From positions 31,122 through 95,121 of the forward strand of contig QFQQ01000020.1 of NCBI GenBank assembly GCA_003243445.1: a stretch of DNA of 64,000 nucleotides, read 5' to 3'. Position numbers and translations under genes: made by a program. The notes under the pieces were generated by a model. It saw nothing but the letters and a program-made list of their open reading frames with translations. It ran no database searches and was not told the DNA's origin. Positions 7,619-17,187 of this stretch are shown in pieces (the first letter of the stretch is position 1; the number at the start of each line of letters is the position of its first letter). This stretch comes from Citrobacter freundii. GTDB lineage: Bacteria > Bacteroidota > Bacteroidia > Chitinophagales > Chitinophagaceae.

Positions 7619-8842
7619 TTAACTCTCCTGCAAACAATGCCATTTCCACCACCACAACCCAAAAAATGTATAAATAAAAATGCCATGTTGCATTTCAAGG
7701 CTCGTCTCGATCATAAAACCGGCAATCGCCGTTACATGAAACATCGTCCAGAAAAACCGTTGTTTTATATTTCTTATATATAAGGGCAAAAAAATGATCC
7801 CGGTAAATATGATCATTCCGGGCAAGCCCGCCATACAACCGTGTACCAGCCACTCATTGCTCGGATAAAGCTTGTCGGACTCCTGCAAACCCTTCATGTT
7901 TCTATCATACCAAGCACTCACTTCATTCCAGATATCACCGGCGCCGGTACCAATCAGCGGATGCTGTTCTATCAGTGCCCATCCGGCTTTGAATGATGCC
8001 ACGCGATTGCCATCGCTTGTCCCCGCCCTGTATTCATTGTTTTTAACAAACGAAAGATCATACAGGTTGTACTTTATCCTGTTGCTGAAAGTGGGAAAAC
8101 AAAACCAGCCGGTCACCAGCATCACAATCAAAGCAATGATGATCGCGATTGAAAGCCGCGGTTTATTTTTTATTTTATACAATGCATAGCAGCAAGCAAA
8201 AAAATACAGCATTGCCAGACCGGTTCTTGCAGACAGCACATGCAGATACGCCGCAAGGAAGATCACAGCAGCCACCAGCCACCATCTTTCTGAACCGGTA
8301 AATTTTTCTATCAACTGCTCCGAAACGATGATCGCGATACATACCAGCCAACTGAACCTTACATGATCATCATCCAACGGCACCGGGATTGTTTTCGCCC
8401 GCAAATAACTTTCGTTGATCGAATCCGCTTCACGCAGATACATGATCAGGCTCCAGCTACAGGCAAGAACGGTAAACAGGATAAAACTATATGCAATCAT
8501 GCGCCATTCCTTTTCTTTCAACTGCCAATCACCCGCAAACGCGAGTGGCAACAAAAGAAAAGGAAGCTTTTTTACCGCCACATCCAGCCATTCGTTTATA
8601 TCAGTGCTCCAAAGCCCTGATATAAGCGGAATAAAAAAAAGAAAGGAAAGGCCTGAAAGCAGGGGTGTCTGCAAAAATCTCCTGAATTGTCTGGTAAATT
8701 TTGCATGAATAACCGTGATCGCAATGAACAGCATGAGGGAAACCGACAATAATGCCCGCGAAACAAACAAGCTTCCGAGCATTAATATGATCGTTATAAA
8801 AATGGCCCTGATACGCCACTCATTCTGTACAAGAATCCTCAT
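7619..8842 (-). CDS. O-antigen ligase / Wzy-like membrane protein
   Basis: A 407-residue polytopic membrane protein with about ten hydrophobic segments. A long external loop near residues 270-330 carries the Wzy_C signature (GTSDGNRVASFKAGWALI, EQHPLIGTGAGD, PSNEWLVHG), which marks O-antigen ligases and polymerases. It probably joins or polymerises glycan at the outer face of the inner membrane. Start ATG at 8842, which overlaps the divergent meaB promoter box. A second member lies at 59149-60588 inside a polysaccharide operon; this one has no such neighbours on its strand. Confidence 0.82.
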   Translation of the reverse strand: MRILVQNEWRIRAIFITIILMLGSLFVSRALLSVSLMLFIAITVIHAKFTRQFRRFLQTPLLSGLSFLFFIPLISGLWSTDINEWLDVAVKKLPFLLLPLAFAGDWQLKEKEWRMIAYSFILFTVLACSWSLIMYLREADSINESYLRAKTIPVPLDDDHVRFSWLVCIAIIVSEQLIEKFTGSERWWLVAAVIFLAAYLHVLSARTGLAMLYFFACCYALYKIKNKPRLSIAIIIALIVMLVTGWFCFPTFSNRIKYNLYDLSFVKNNEYRAGTSDGNRVASFKAGWALIEQHPLIGTGAGDIWNEVSAWYDRNMKGLQESDKLYPSNEWLVHGCMAGLPGMIIFTGIIFLPLYIRNIKQRFFWTMFHVTAIAGFMIETSLEMQHGIFIYTFFGLWWWKWHCLQES

Positions 8843-8849
8843 ACATTTG
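8842..8849 (+). promoter_or_regulatory. -7 box of meaB
   Basis: TACATTTG fits TAnnTTTG and lies about 21 bp before the meaB ATG. The box touches the start codon of the divergent O-antigen ligase gene. Confidence 0.5.
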
Positions 8850-8870
8850 TAAACCTACAACAAGTTTTTC

Positions 8871-9779
8871 ATGTGGCAGGAGTTGTCCAGACAAATACAG
8901 CAGGGAGATATCCGATCATTGGCAAGAGCCATTTCACTGGTTGAAAATGCCGTTGAAGGTTATGCGGCATTCCTGGAGAAACTACCTGATAGCAAAACAG
9001 GCATTATTGGTATCACTGGTCCGCCGGGTGCGGGTAAAAGCACGCTCGTGGATGCATTGATCGGTGAGTTCGTGAATAATGGCAAAAAGATCGCTGTGCT
9101 TTGCGTTGATCCATCATCGCCTTTTCATCTTGGTGCGGTATTGGGCGACAGGATCAGGATGAGCGAATGGTATACGAATCCCGCTGTTTATATCCGCTCG
9201 CTGGCAAGCCGGGGCAGTATGGGTGGCCTTCACCCGATGATCGTTGAGATTACTTATGTGCTGAAAGCCGCTGGATTTGATCATATCATTATCGAAACAG
9301 TTGGGATCGGTCAGAGTGAAGTGGAGATCGCGGGGCTTGCAGATACAACAGTAGTAGTGCTTGTGCCCGAAGCCGGTGATGAGATCCAGACCATGAAAGC
9401 CGGTCTGATGGAGATCGCCGATATCTTCGTGGTAAATAAAGCCGACAGGCCCGATGCGGATCATTTTGTAAAAAATCTCCGGCTGATGCTGGCACCCTCG
9501 TTCAATAAACAACAGGAAGTGCGGGTATTAAAAACGGTTGCCTCACAAAGAACAGGCATTGATCAACTGGCAACAGCGATCAATGAACATACATCATCCG
9601 TAAATCCCGACAGAAGATCATTTCTGATGGCCTCAAAAGCATGGCATATATTGCAGAAACTCCGAATGAAAGATCTTGATCAGCGTGCATTGCAAACTGA
9701 AATAAAACAGGCAATTGAAAAAGGATCATTCAATCTTTTTTCCTTTGTGAACGAACTGAACCGGCGAAATCCCCTTTGA
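8871..9779 (+). CDS. meaB: MeaB, methylmalonyl-CoA mutase-associated GTPase
   Basis: G3E-type GTPase that loads and protects the adenosylcobalamin cofactor of methylmalonyl-CoA mutase. The 302 residues hold the Walker A motif GPPGAGKSTL at about residues 50-59, then VDPSSPF, GDRIRM, the switch region ETVGIGQSEVEI and the base motif NKAD. This is the standard MeaB/ArgK set. The mutase genes are not in the window. A glycosyltransferase gene follows 26 bp later on the same strand and may share the transcript. Confidence 0.95.
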   Translation: MWQELSRQIQQGDIRSLARAISLVENAVEGYAAFLEKLPDSKTGIIGITGPPGAGKSTLVDALIGEFVNNGKKIAVLCVDPSSPFHLGAVLGDRIRMSEWYTNPAVYIRSLASRGSMGGLHPMIVEITYVLKAAGFDHIIIETVGIGQSEVEIAGLADTTVVVLVPEAGDEIQTMKAGLMEIADIFVVNKADRPDADHFVKNLRLMLAPSFNKQQEVRVLKTVASQRTGIDQLATAINEHTSSVNPDRRSFLMASKAWHILQKLRMKDLDQRALQTEIKQAIEKGSFNLFSFVNELNRRNPL

Positions 9780-9805
9780 CGCCCCACAAAAACGTATTTT
9801 AGCTC

Positions 9806-10633
9806 ATGGCAACCGCTTCCTTTCTTTCAACGGGTTATCAACCTGCTCCGTTCCGGTTCTCGGTTTGTACTATCGTAACAAACCTGAACGAGTTTGAAGA
9901 AATGAAGAGAAGCTTTGAACAATGCGGTTTTGATAACGGGTGTGAATACCTTGTTGCAGATAACACATCCGGCAATCAGTTTGATGCCTATGAAGCCATC
10001 AACCGGTTTTTGAAAGAAGCGAAAGGAGAATACATCATCATTGTTCACCAGGATGTAAGATGTATTGACGGGATAGATAAACTCACACAGATCCTTCAGG
10101 ATCTCACGCATCGTGATCCCAACTGGGCTGTATGCGGCAATGCCGGCGCGATCGGCTACCACCAGGATATCCGTTATATTGTAAACGGCGGAAAGATCGT
10201 TACGCACGATAATCTTCCCGGGAGAGTATATTCAATGGATGAAAACCTGCTGATCGTTCCCCGAAGGGTGAGCATAGCCGTATCAGCAGATCTTAACGGT
10301 TTTCATTTCTATGCTGCAGACCTTTGCGTTATTGCAGATTATCTTGGCTACACCTGCTATGTGATACCGTTTATGGTAAAGCATTTAAGTCTCGGTAATC
10401 TCCAATCAATGAAAGAACAGAAAGGCGCCTTCCTTGATAAATACGGCCGGAAACTAAGGCGGCGTTTTTTGCAAACGCCCAGCACAAAGTTTGTTCTGTG
10501 TGCATCTCGCTCTGCGAACCGTTTTTATAATGGCCGCATTTTTTTCCTGGTAAAATGGATGGAGGGAATAAAGCTGATGTTCAAGCGCCCAACGCACAAG
10601 CAGCTTTTTAAGAAGAAAGTGGAGAGCGATTAG
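9806..10633 (+). CDS. Glycosyltransferase-like protein, GT-A fold
   Basis: A 275-residue protein with a GT-A nucleotide-sugar transferase pattern: a first strand FRFSVCTIVTNLNEFEEM, LVADNTSGNQFD, and a DxD-like IIIVHQDVRC near residue 80 (HQD in place of the usual DxD). The C-terminal half has FHFYAADLCVIADYLGY and many basic residues near the end (KRPTHKQLFKKK). The donor and acceptor are not predictable. It follows meaB by 26 bp. An inverted-repeat element lies directly after it, before the convergent glycosyltransferase gene. Confidence 0.75.
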   Translation: MATASFLSTGYQPAPFRFSVCTIVTNLNEFEEMKRSFEQCGFDNGCEYLVADNTSGNQFDAYEAINRFLKEAKGEYIIIVHQDVRCIDGIDKLTQILQDLTHRDPNWAVCGNAGAIGYHQDIRYIVNGGKIVTHDNLPGRVYSMDENLLIVPRRVSIAVSADLNGFHFYAADLCVIADYLGYTCYVIPFMVKHLSLGNLQSMKEQKGAFLDKYGRKLRRRFLQTPSTKFVLCASRSANRFYNGRIFFLVKWMEGIKLMFKRPTHKQLFKKKVESD

Positions 10634-10655
10634 ATGCCAAACTCCGAAATTAGTT

Positions 10656-10803
10656 CGATGACCGATGTCAGATGGCCGATGGCCGGGCTCCGCATCTTGA
10701 AAAAGAACAATAAAAGGAACCTTTCTGATGACGGGAGACTTCCTTTTTATATCGTTGTATCGAAACGCGAAGCCGGCCATCTGTCATCTGTCATCAGCCA
10801 TCG
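10656..10803. repeat. Inverted-repeat element, GATGGCC/GATGACA words
   Basis: The arm at 10656-10689 (CGATGACCGATGTCAGATGG and onward) pairs with the reverse complement of 10771-10803, with a few mismatches. The spacer contains a smaller stem, AAAAGGAA with TTCCTTTT. The right arm ends directly at the stop codon of the next gene. Lies between two convergent glycosyltransferase genes. Confidence 0.8.
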
Positions 10804-11805
10804 CTAGAACCGCGTGATCTCTTTTTCTTCCACCGAAACTCTAACCATATTCACCACATCCTTCACTGATAGCAATTTTCTCCCGTTAGCAGCTTTCATC
10901 AATCTTCTCCTGCTCTCGATCACGCCACTGTAATGCGCCACAAATGAGCGGACTGATCTTAGCCAGGCAGAGCGAAGCAAGATGAGATAAACAATTCCCT
11001 CCAATGTCAACTGAACAAACCACTGGAAGCGCTTGAATGAATTAAGATGAATGGCATGCAGGAACATTTTGTTCCTGTCATAGATCACTTTGACGTTTTT
11101 CTTTTTGTGGTTTGACTTGATAGAAACAGACAGTTTGTGGCGGCAAACGGCAAAATCATCATAATAGCATTTCCATCCCATGCGCCATGCCCTGAGCGAA
11201 AGCTCAAAATCTTCCACATAAAATGGTGCGAAGAGTTCGTCAAATCCTCCGATCTGCAACAGCTTACCACGATCCACAAATGCATTGGCTCCGGAGAGAT
11301 ACATGCTGTAATACCACTGTCCTTCTTCTTTTTTTACAGGAAGATAGTTGCCCGAAGTTTTGATCTTTAATCCATGAAAGGAAGACACCTTGCCGCCATC
11401 CTGGATCTTATCATCATCCCATCCGATGATTTTACTCATCACACCAAAAGTATCCGGTCTTTCAAAATAGCGGAAAAGACCATTGAAATATCCGGGTGTA
11501 AGTTTCACATCACTGTTCAATAAGAGAACATGAGAGTACTGCGAATTGAATATGCCGGCATTGATGGTAGGGGAAAAACCTTTGTTCTGTTTATTTACTA
11601 CAACTTTTACAGAAGGATGGGGGTATTGCTGAAGAAAAGGAACGGAGTCATCAGTGGAGCAGTCATCGCTGATCACGATTTCGAAGGGAAGCTTTGCATC
11701 TTCAGCAGCGCCGATCACGGTTGGCAACGTCTCCTGCAATAAAGTGCGTCCGTTATAATTAGGAATGACGATGGATATACCGGATACAATCGCGATTTCT
11801 TGCAT
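10804..11805 (-). CDS. Glycosyltransferase family 2
   Basis: A 333-residue GT2 enzyme of the GT-A fold. It shows the opening VIPNYNGRTLLQETLP, the nucleotide-binding SDDCSTDDSV, LLNSDVKLTPGYF with the metal-binding DxD equivalent NSD, and the acceptor-side motif YVEDFELSLRAWRMGWK. The C-terminal part has a hydrophobic stretch (WFVQLTLEGIVYLILL) that may hold it to the membrane. Probably a rhamnosyl- or similar transferase of surface polysaccharide synthesis, but the sugar cannot be told. Start ATG at 11805. Confidence 0.9.
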   Translation of the reverse strand: MQEIAIVSGISIVIPNYNGRTLLQETLPTVIGAAEDAKLPFEIVISDDCSTDDSVPFLQQYPHPSVKVVVNKQNKGFSPTINAGIFNSQYSHVLLLNSDVKLTPGYFNGLFRYFERPDTFGVMSKIIGWDDDKIQDGGKVSSFHGLKIKTSGNYLPVKKEEGQWYYSMYLSGANAFVDRGKLLQIGGFDELFAPFYVEDFELSLRAWRMGWKCYYDDFAVCRHKLSVSIKSNHKKKNVKVIYDRNKMFLHAIHLNSFKRFQWFVQLTLEGIVYLILLRSAWLRSVRSFVAHYSGVIESRRRLMKAANGRKLLSVKDVVNMVRVSVEEKEITRF

Positions 11806-11855
11806 GGTGTTGATCGTTCCCTGGCGGGTTTCCTGGTGATCGTATATAATACTGG

Positions 11856-12074
11856 TTACTGCTTATTACTTTGCCACCACTTATAGCTGATATATCCTAC
11901 AAGAAGAAGCGGTGTAAACGCCAGGTACAGGATACCTGTATTCAGACCCTGTGCCGGCTTTTCACCCAATTGCTGCGCCGTTTTTGTACAGATGGAACAT
12001 TGCGCAGCTGCCGCAAAAGGAAGAAGGATAGAAAAGCACGCTATCAGCGAATAAACCTTAAACCTCTTTTTCAT
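11856..12074 (-). CDS. Small exported membrane protein with CSIC motif
   Basis: A 72-residue protein: signal peptide to about residue 24 (LPFAAAAQ), a Cys pair in QCSICTKTAQQLGEKPAQGLN, then one membrane segment, LYLAFTPLLLVGYISY, and a basic tail. Short proteins of this layout occur across Bacteroidota without a known role. The CxxC pair after the export signal could bind metal or take part in thiol chemistry. A clear -7 box stands 17 bp upstream and supports it as a real gene. Confidence 0.75.
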   Translation of the reverse strand: MKKRFKVYSLIACFSILLPFAAAAQCSICTKTAQQLGEKPAQGLNTGILYLAFTPLLLVGYISYKWWQSNKQ

Positions 12075-12090
12075 TTGTTGAATTTCAGTG

Positions 12091-12098
12091 CAAAAGTA
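12091..12098 (-). promoter_or_regulatory. -7 box of the small CSIC protein gene
   Basis: TACTTTTG on the minus strand, followed by CACTG, fits TAnnTTTG. It is about 17 bp upstream of the ATG. Confidence 0.6.
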
Positions 12099-12282
12099 AT
12101 GAAGAGGCGGGAAAATGTAGCGTCTTTATTGAATACAGGCTGATATGGCCCGAAAATTTAATGTTATCCGGTTGGCACCCGGGCGATCCCGTTGGCGGCT
12201 ACAACGACTTTAAAGGCCAATGCTGGCTGGTTAAGTACTGGTATCTTTGAGATGCAGGCTTTTACAAACCAGGATCGCGCAT

Positions 12283-12780
12283 TCCTCACCCACAATTGAA
12301 ATTATAGGAGAAGAATGCGCGGTCACAATCCGCGAATAGCAGAACCCCGCGTCATAGAGCCGTTTGCTCGCAAATCACCCTATGAATGTCTTTCATTCGC
12401 AATGCCCTCCACCCCACAATTGAAATTGTGGGCTATGTACGCCGTTAAGGTTCGACGAATTATTCGAAGAGTTGGTCGCCGTGATAAACATTGCGATTAG
12501 CAGAGTATGCGATTAGCCCACAATTTTAATTGTGGGAAGAGAATGCGCGGTCACACCCCCCGCATAGAAGATTCCTGTGTCGTAGAGCCCGTTTGCTCGC
12601 AAATCCCCTACGAATGCCTTTCATTCGCAATACCCTCCACCCACAATTGAAATTGTGGGCTATGTACGCCGTTGAGCTCCGACGAATTATTCAAAGAGCT
12701 GACCGCTTTGATAAACATTGCAAATAGCCAGCTATGCAATTAGCCCACAATTTTAATTGTGGGAGAAGAATGCGCGGTCA
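12283..12780. repeat. Tandem 228-bp repeat with CCCACAATT hairpins
   Basis: Two full copies and a partial copy of a unit of about 228 bp. The marker GAATGCGCGGTCA occurs at 12313, 12541 and 12768. Each unit holds short palindromes CCCACAATTGAAATTGTGGG (12413-12432, 12640-12659) and CCCACAATTTTAATTGTGGG (12517-12536, 12744-12763); a worn copy is at 12289. Smaller stems such as GAATGnCTTTCATTC lie between. The form recalls REP/BIME elements moved by RAYT (Y1) transposases, but no transposase is in the window. Frames that cross it (PQLKLWAMYAV) are repeat translation, not genes. The stretch 12099-12282 shows nothing recognisable. Confidence 0.8.
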
Positions 12781-12805
12781 ACGCCCTTTTAATTCATTCC
12801 CCCAA

Positions 12806-12837
12806 ACAAAAAAAATGACAGTCTCTCCAGACTGTCA
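12806..12837 (-). terminator. Terminator of the LytTR two-component operon
   Basis: TGACAGTC at 12816-12823 pairs perfectly with GACTGTCA at 12830-12837. On the minus strand the stem is followed by a run of T residues. Lies 32 bp after the response-regulator stop. Confidence 0.85.
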
Positions 12838-12868
12838 CTCTCCTTTAAGGACCCCTTCGTTCAAAGTA

Positions 12869-13618
12869 TTAAAATCTCGAAAACAGCTCCATAAACTCCT
12901 GTCTTCTGTTTCTGGAGATATTTATAGAAGCGTCATTATCCATTAAAATATAACCGCCATCACCGCGGATAAATTTCTTGATACGATTGATATTGATCAG
13001 GTAAGAACTATGCACCCGGTAAAAATCCGGGCCGCTCAGGGCCTCATCAATCTCTTTCAACACTTTTGACACCAGGATCTTCTTTCCGCCGGATAATACA
13101 ACATGTGTATAGTTGCTCTCCGCTTCGCAATAAATGATGTCTTGTGTTGAAACAAATACCAATCCATCACCGGTTGTTAATGCAATGCGTTGCGGAGTTG
13201 ATTTGACCGGCTGATGTATGTTTTGCAATAAAAGATCAAACTGTTCACGGGTTGGCACATTTCTTTTCTCTTCAATACGCCCGATCGTATCTTTCAGATC
13301 ATCTGGGTCAACCGGCTTCAGCAAATAGTTCAGTGCGGCATACTTGAACGCTTTGATCGCAAACTGATCGTAAGCCGTACAGAATACCACATCAAAGAAC
13401 AGTTTGTCGAATTGCTCAAGCATATCAAAACCATTCATCTTGGGCATTTCGATATCCAGGAATACGACATCGGGTTTGCTGGCATGAATTGCAGCGATCC
13501 CTTCTTCCGCGGAGCCACACATTGCTACGATCTCCACCTGCGGGCAGTAGGTCTTGAGCAACCACTCCATCATCTCCAGCGCATTTTTTTCGTCGTCAAC
13601 AAGAATACATTTGATCAT
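12869..13618 (-). CDS. LytTR-type response regulator
   Basis: A 249-residue regulator: receiver domain (about 1-120) with acidic pair DDE near residues 8-10 and phosphoacceptor D55 in VVFLDIEMPKMNG, then a LytTR DNA-binding domain (about 145-245; AESNYTHVVLSGGKKILVS, FYRVHSSYLININRIKKF). It receives phosphate from a LytS-type kinase. The large kinase gene lies 11 bp upstream on the same strand, so they form a pair in one operon. Its target genes cannot be read from the sequence. Confidence 0.95.
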   Translation of the reverse strand: MIKCILVDDEKNALEMMEWLLKTYCPQVEIVAMCGSAEEGIAAIHASKPDVVFLDIEMPKMNGFDMLEQFDKLFFDVVFCTAYDQFAIKAFKYAALNYLLKPVDPDDLKDTIGRIEEKRNVPTREQFDLLLQNIHQPVKSTPQRIALTTGDGLVFVSTQDIIYCEAESNYTHVVLSGGKKILVSKVLKEIDEALSGPDFYRVHSSYLININRIKKFIRGDGGYILMDNDASINISRNRRQEFMELFSRF

Positions 13619-13629
13619 ACTAATCAGTT

Positions 13630-16600
13630 TTAGCCGTCTATAGGTATTTTAATGATAACTTTTGTGCCTGCAGGTTCTCCGTCGCTTGCAACCAGGTCAA
13701 CCACTTCCACTGATGACTCGGATTGAAATTGTTTATTGAGCAATGCAAGCCTGTCTTCCGTCAGCTTCATGCCCAATGATTTTTTGGTTGAAGCAGATTT
13801 ACTTTTCAGTTCTTTTGCTTTTTCCCTTCCAACACCATTGTCCTCTATCGTACACTCGATCAGGCATTTTTCATTTCTGCTGAGGTGGATCGACAGATGT
13901 CCTGCCGTTTCCTTATGAAGCAATCCATGCCAGATCGCATTCTCCACATAAGGCTGAATGATCAGCGGCGGTACGTACACACTGTCTGGCTGCACTCCTT
14001 CACCCAGTGTGATCTTATAAGAGAACTTCTTTTCAAACCGGATGCTTTCCATTTCTATGTAAAGCCTCAACGCTTCAAGTTCATTGGAAAGCGTTACGGA
14101 TTTACTGTTTGAATTATCCAGGATCAGCCTGATCAGTTTTGCAAATCTTGTCAGGTATAAAGAAGCCGTAGCCTGATCGCTTTTCACAATATACCGGTTG
14201 ATGGAATTGAGGCAATTAAAGATGAAATGTGGGTTCATCTGCGCCCTTAAAGCCTGCATTTCCACGTCGGCCATTTTTTTCTGCGTGTCCATTAATATCG
14301 CCTCAGCTTTCGCTCTTTCTGCTTCTGCCTTTGCTTTTACTATCTTATTTGCACACAAGGACGCGATTGTAGTGAGAATGGACAAATGCTTTTGAGTAAA
14401 GAACCCTTTTTTTGAGTGTTCGCAGTCGATAACACCCAATACACGACCATTTGAAATGATCGGAACCGTGATCTCGGAGTAACGCATTTCATCATCTATG
14501 ATATACCGCGGATCTTTTGTTGTGTCTTCTATCAGCTCTGCCTTACCGCTGGCTGCTACAGCACCCGTAATACCTTTTCCCAGCGGAATTTCCATCGGTT
14601 CTTTGATCTCATAAGAAGCCGGACTTTTCGGACCATGCGCGGCCCGTTGTATCAGCACCTTTCTCTCATGATCCAACAGGTAGATCACACAGTCTTCAAA
14701 ATGTAAACGGCCGATACAATTCTTCGCCACATCCCACAAGATGGCCTTTACAGAGTTCGTTTCATAAATGCTTGCCGCAAAATAATTGATCGCCTGTTCC
14801 GCTTCCAGCTCCTCCTGTTGTTCCCGGATCTTTTTATTCCTGTTACGGACGATCATCCAGATAATGCTGCCCGCAGCGATCACCAACAGGCTGATGAACC
14901 ACCAGGCCATCCAGTAAGGAGATTTTATCTCAAACGAAAACGCATTGTTTGCATTAACCCAATCAACACGGTTGAGACTTGCCTGCACCTTCAAACTATA
15001 TTTTCCCGGAGGAAGAGAAGTAAACCGGACAACGTTATTATTACCCAGGTATTTCCAGTCATTATCAAAGCCATCCAGCTGGTAACGATACGTTACTTTC
15101 TCCGGGTTATTGAAATATGCTACAGCAAAATCCACTTCAAGTGAACGGTCTTCATAAGGGATCCTGATCTGATCATCGAATACATAAAGAACCGAGTCCT
15201 TATTACCAATATTTGCCCGGCTGATAAATACCTGGAAAGATTCCGTCGGCGCAGTAAACGTATCCGGATTCCAGTAATTGATACCATTCACCCCGCCGAA
15301 ATAAAGCGTGCCGTTCTTATCCCTGAACCAACTGTTACCGTTAAACCCATAACCCTGCACATTATCAGAATAATCAAACAGGTTCAATTTAAATGAATTC
15401 GGATCATACCGGTAAATACCATTCTGTGAGCTTGCCCAGATCACATCATGCTGATCCTGGTAGATCGTATACAGATTGATGTGATCGAAAACATTTGTCT
15501 TTTTCTCCACCACTATTTTACCATTGAGATAGCGCGCGGTATACAGTCCTTGTTCGCAGGAGAATAACAACCGGTTATTCCGCATCATAAAAGAGCTGGT
15601 AATGATCTGCGATATTGCATCGGGAAATGCAGCTTTGCCCAGATAGTTATAACTAGAATCGAGGCAATGCAGACCGCGGTTCGTAGTGATCCAGATAATG
15701 CCATCGGTTCCCTGTTGCGCAAAGTTGGAGTTTTCATCAGCCACCATCGGTAGCGGCAATTGTTCCAGTTTATATGTTTTTGCCTTTATCACATACAGTC
15801 CCCATTTTCCTATCACAAGGCCATCACCATTATTCATCCTGGTTATTTCATCGATGAAATCTTTTTCACTGAGCTTTCTTGAACTGTCTGCTGTATAAAC
15901 CGGTCTTCGATACTGATGCGTCACGGGATCAAAAAGCCAGATCCCTTTATCCGTCGGGCCGAGAATAACGTATTTACCATCGAACATCAATCCGCGAACG
16001 GAAGGATGACTGAGTTTGTTGGTGGCTTGTTGTGAAGGAAGAAAGAATTCCCAGTCTTTTCTGTTGGCTTTCCAGGAAACAAATCCGTTACCTGTGGCGA
16101 CCCAGAGATTGCCTTTATCATCCTCGTCGATCTTGCGGATGTTGTCGATTCCCGCCGGCAGTTCATCATTCAATTGACGGATCCGGGTAAGGCCGATGGG
16201 AGAATGTTTTACTGCAAATCTTGCCACTCCATCGATCGTTGCCATCCAGGCATAGCCGCTGTTATCGAGATAAAGAAAGTTGCCATAATCGCGTGTACCG
16301 ACTGTTCTTCCATTAAGAAAAAATTGCGGATGGCTGTATTTCTTTGTCTTATTATTATACTCATATATTCCTTCACGTGAAGCGATCATGAACCTGTTGG
16401 GCATGAACTCGATCACACTTCTCACGGAAAGAGACTTACCATCATCAGGAGTGAGATCCGCGGGAGCGGCCATCCTGTTCACCGTATGGGCTTCGAAGTT
16501 CAACCAGTAGCTATTGTTATCCCAACTGCTGATCAGGATGCTGTCGCGGGTCAGGTTATAGATCTTGTTGAAATCCATAGCCGGCAGGCTATCAGTTTTC

Positions 16601-17187
16601 ATCGTGTGCAGATCATACCTTACAATGGAAGCGCCGCTGTGATAGAAGAGCAGATCATCATTCAACACTGCGCTCGGCAAAGGGAAGGCTGTAGGTTTTG
16701 GCATCTTATCAAGCCATAGCCGGAAGACCTTACCTGTAGCGTCATACTTAAAAAGTCCTTTATTGGTAAGAAGAACGATGCTTTTATCATTGGTTTGAAA
16801 GACTGGTCCCGATACTATATAAGAAGAATCCGTGGAAGAAAAATAGATTTGTTGAAAGTCGCCTTTCTCTTCTGAAAAAAGCAGGACCTTATGTGCGGCG
16901 GTGATCCAAACGCGGCCATTATCATCGCAAAGAAGATTATCCAGCGTATGCCCCTGTTTGAATGTAACCGTCCGCTTGCCATCGAAGCGTTGTATCTGGC
17001 GGCGGTACAGCACCCACAGGTATCCTTTTTTATCGCGGGACACTGAAGAGATGGTGCCCGGCTGGATGCCTGAAGTGTAGTCAAACAGCTGCAGGTGATA
17101 ATCGGGCAGCTGAGCCCGGGCAGTATCCGTCACCATGACCGATACCACCGCCGAAAGCAGTAGTTGTATAAAACGCGCTTTTTTCAA
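13630..17187 (-). CDS. Propeller-sensing LytS-family histidine kinase with GAF domain
   Basis: An 1185-residue sensor kinase. Signal peptide to about residue 25, then many propeller repeats (GYLWVLYRRQIQRFDG, GRVWITAAHKV, GNLWVATGNGFVSW, DVIWASSQNGIYRYD) to about 660 in the periplasm. A Y_Y_Y domain follows near 690-755 (YRYQLDGFDNDWKYLG). One membrane helix lies at about 761-780, a coiled coil after it, a GAF domain at about 805-955, and a LytS kinase core with phospho-His at about 987 (MNPHFIFNCLNSIN). The ATP-binding domain has ENAIWHGL and EDNGVGREKAKE. The start is a TTG at 17187, just after an in-frame stop; no ATG is available before the signal peptide core. Partner of the regulator 11 bp downstream. 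The ligand is unknown. Confidence 0.93.
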   Translation of the reverse strand: MKKARFIQLLLSAVVSVMVTDTARAQLPDYHLQLFDYTSGIQPGTISSVSRDKKGYLWVLYRRQIQRFDGKRTVTFKQGHTLDNLLCDDNGRVWITAAHKVLLFSEEKGDFQQIYFSSTDSSYIVSGPVFQTNDKSIVLLTNKGLFKYDATGKVFRLWLDKMPKPTAFPLPSAVLNDDLLFYHSGASIVRYDLHTMKTDSLPAMDFNKIYNLTRDSILISSWDNNSYWLNFEAHTVNRMAAPADLTPDDGKSLSVRSVIEFMPNRFMIASREGIYEYNNKTKKYSHPQFFLNGRTVGTRDYGNFLYLDNSGYAWMATIDGVARFAVKHSPIGLTRIRQLNDELPAGIDNIRKIDEDDKGNLWVATGNGFVSWKANRKDWEFFLPSQQATNKLSHPSVRGLMFDGKYVILGPTDKGIWLFDPVTHQYRRPVYTADSSRKLSEKDFIDEITRMNNGDGLVIGKWGLYVIKAKTYKLEQLPLPMVADENSNFAQQGTDGIIWITTNRGLHCLDSSYNYLGKAAFPDAISQIITSSFMMRNNRLLFSCEQGLYTARYLNGKIVVEKKTNVFDHINLYTIYQDQHDVIWASSQNGIYRYDPNSFKLNLFDYSDNVQGYGFNGNSWFRDKNGTLYFGGVNGINYWNPDTFTAPTESFQVFISRANIGNKDSVLYVFDDQIRIPYEDRSLEVDFAVAYFNNPEKVTYRYQLDGFDNDWKYLGNNNVVRFTSLPPGKYSLKVQASLNRVDWVNANNAFSFEIKSPYWMAWWFISLLVIAAGSIIWMIVRNRNKKIREQQEELEAEQAINYFAASIYETNSVKAILWDVAKNCIGRLHFEDCVIYLLDHERKVLIQRAAHGPKSPASYEIKEPMEIPLGKGITGAVAASGKAELIEDTTKDPRYIIDDEMRYSEITVPIISNGRVLGVIDCEHSKKGFFTQKHLSILTTIASLCANKIVKAKAEAERAKAEAILMDTQKKMADVEMQALRAQMNPHFIFNCLNSINRYIVKSDQATASLYLTRFAKLIRLILDNSNSKSVTLSNELEALRLYIEMESIRFEKKFSYKITLGEGVQPDSVYVPPLIIQPYVENAIWHGLLHKETAGHLSIHLSRNEKCLIECTIEDNGVGREKAKELKSKSASTKKSLGMKLTEDRLALLNKQFQSESSVEVVDLVASDGEPAGTKVIIKIPIDG

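Noticed and set aside
12315..12946. Three frames of 60-70 codons in the tandem repeat
   Set aside because: They are copies of the same repeat translated (PQLKLWAMYAV), not independent genes.
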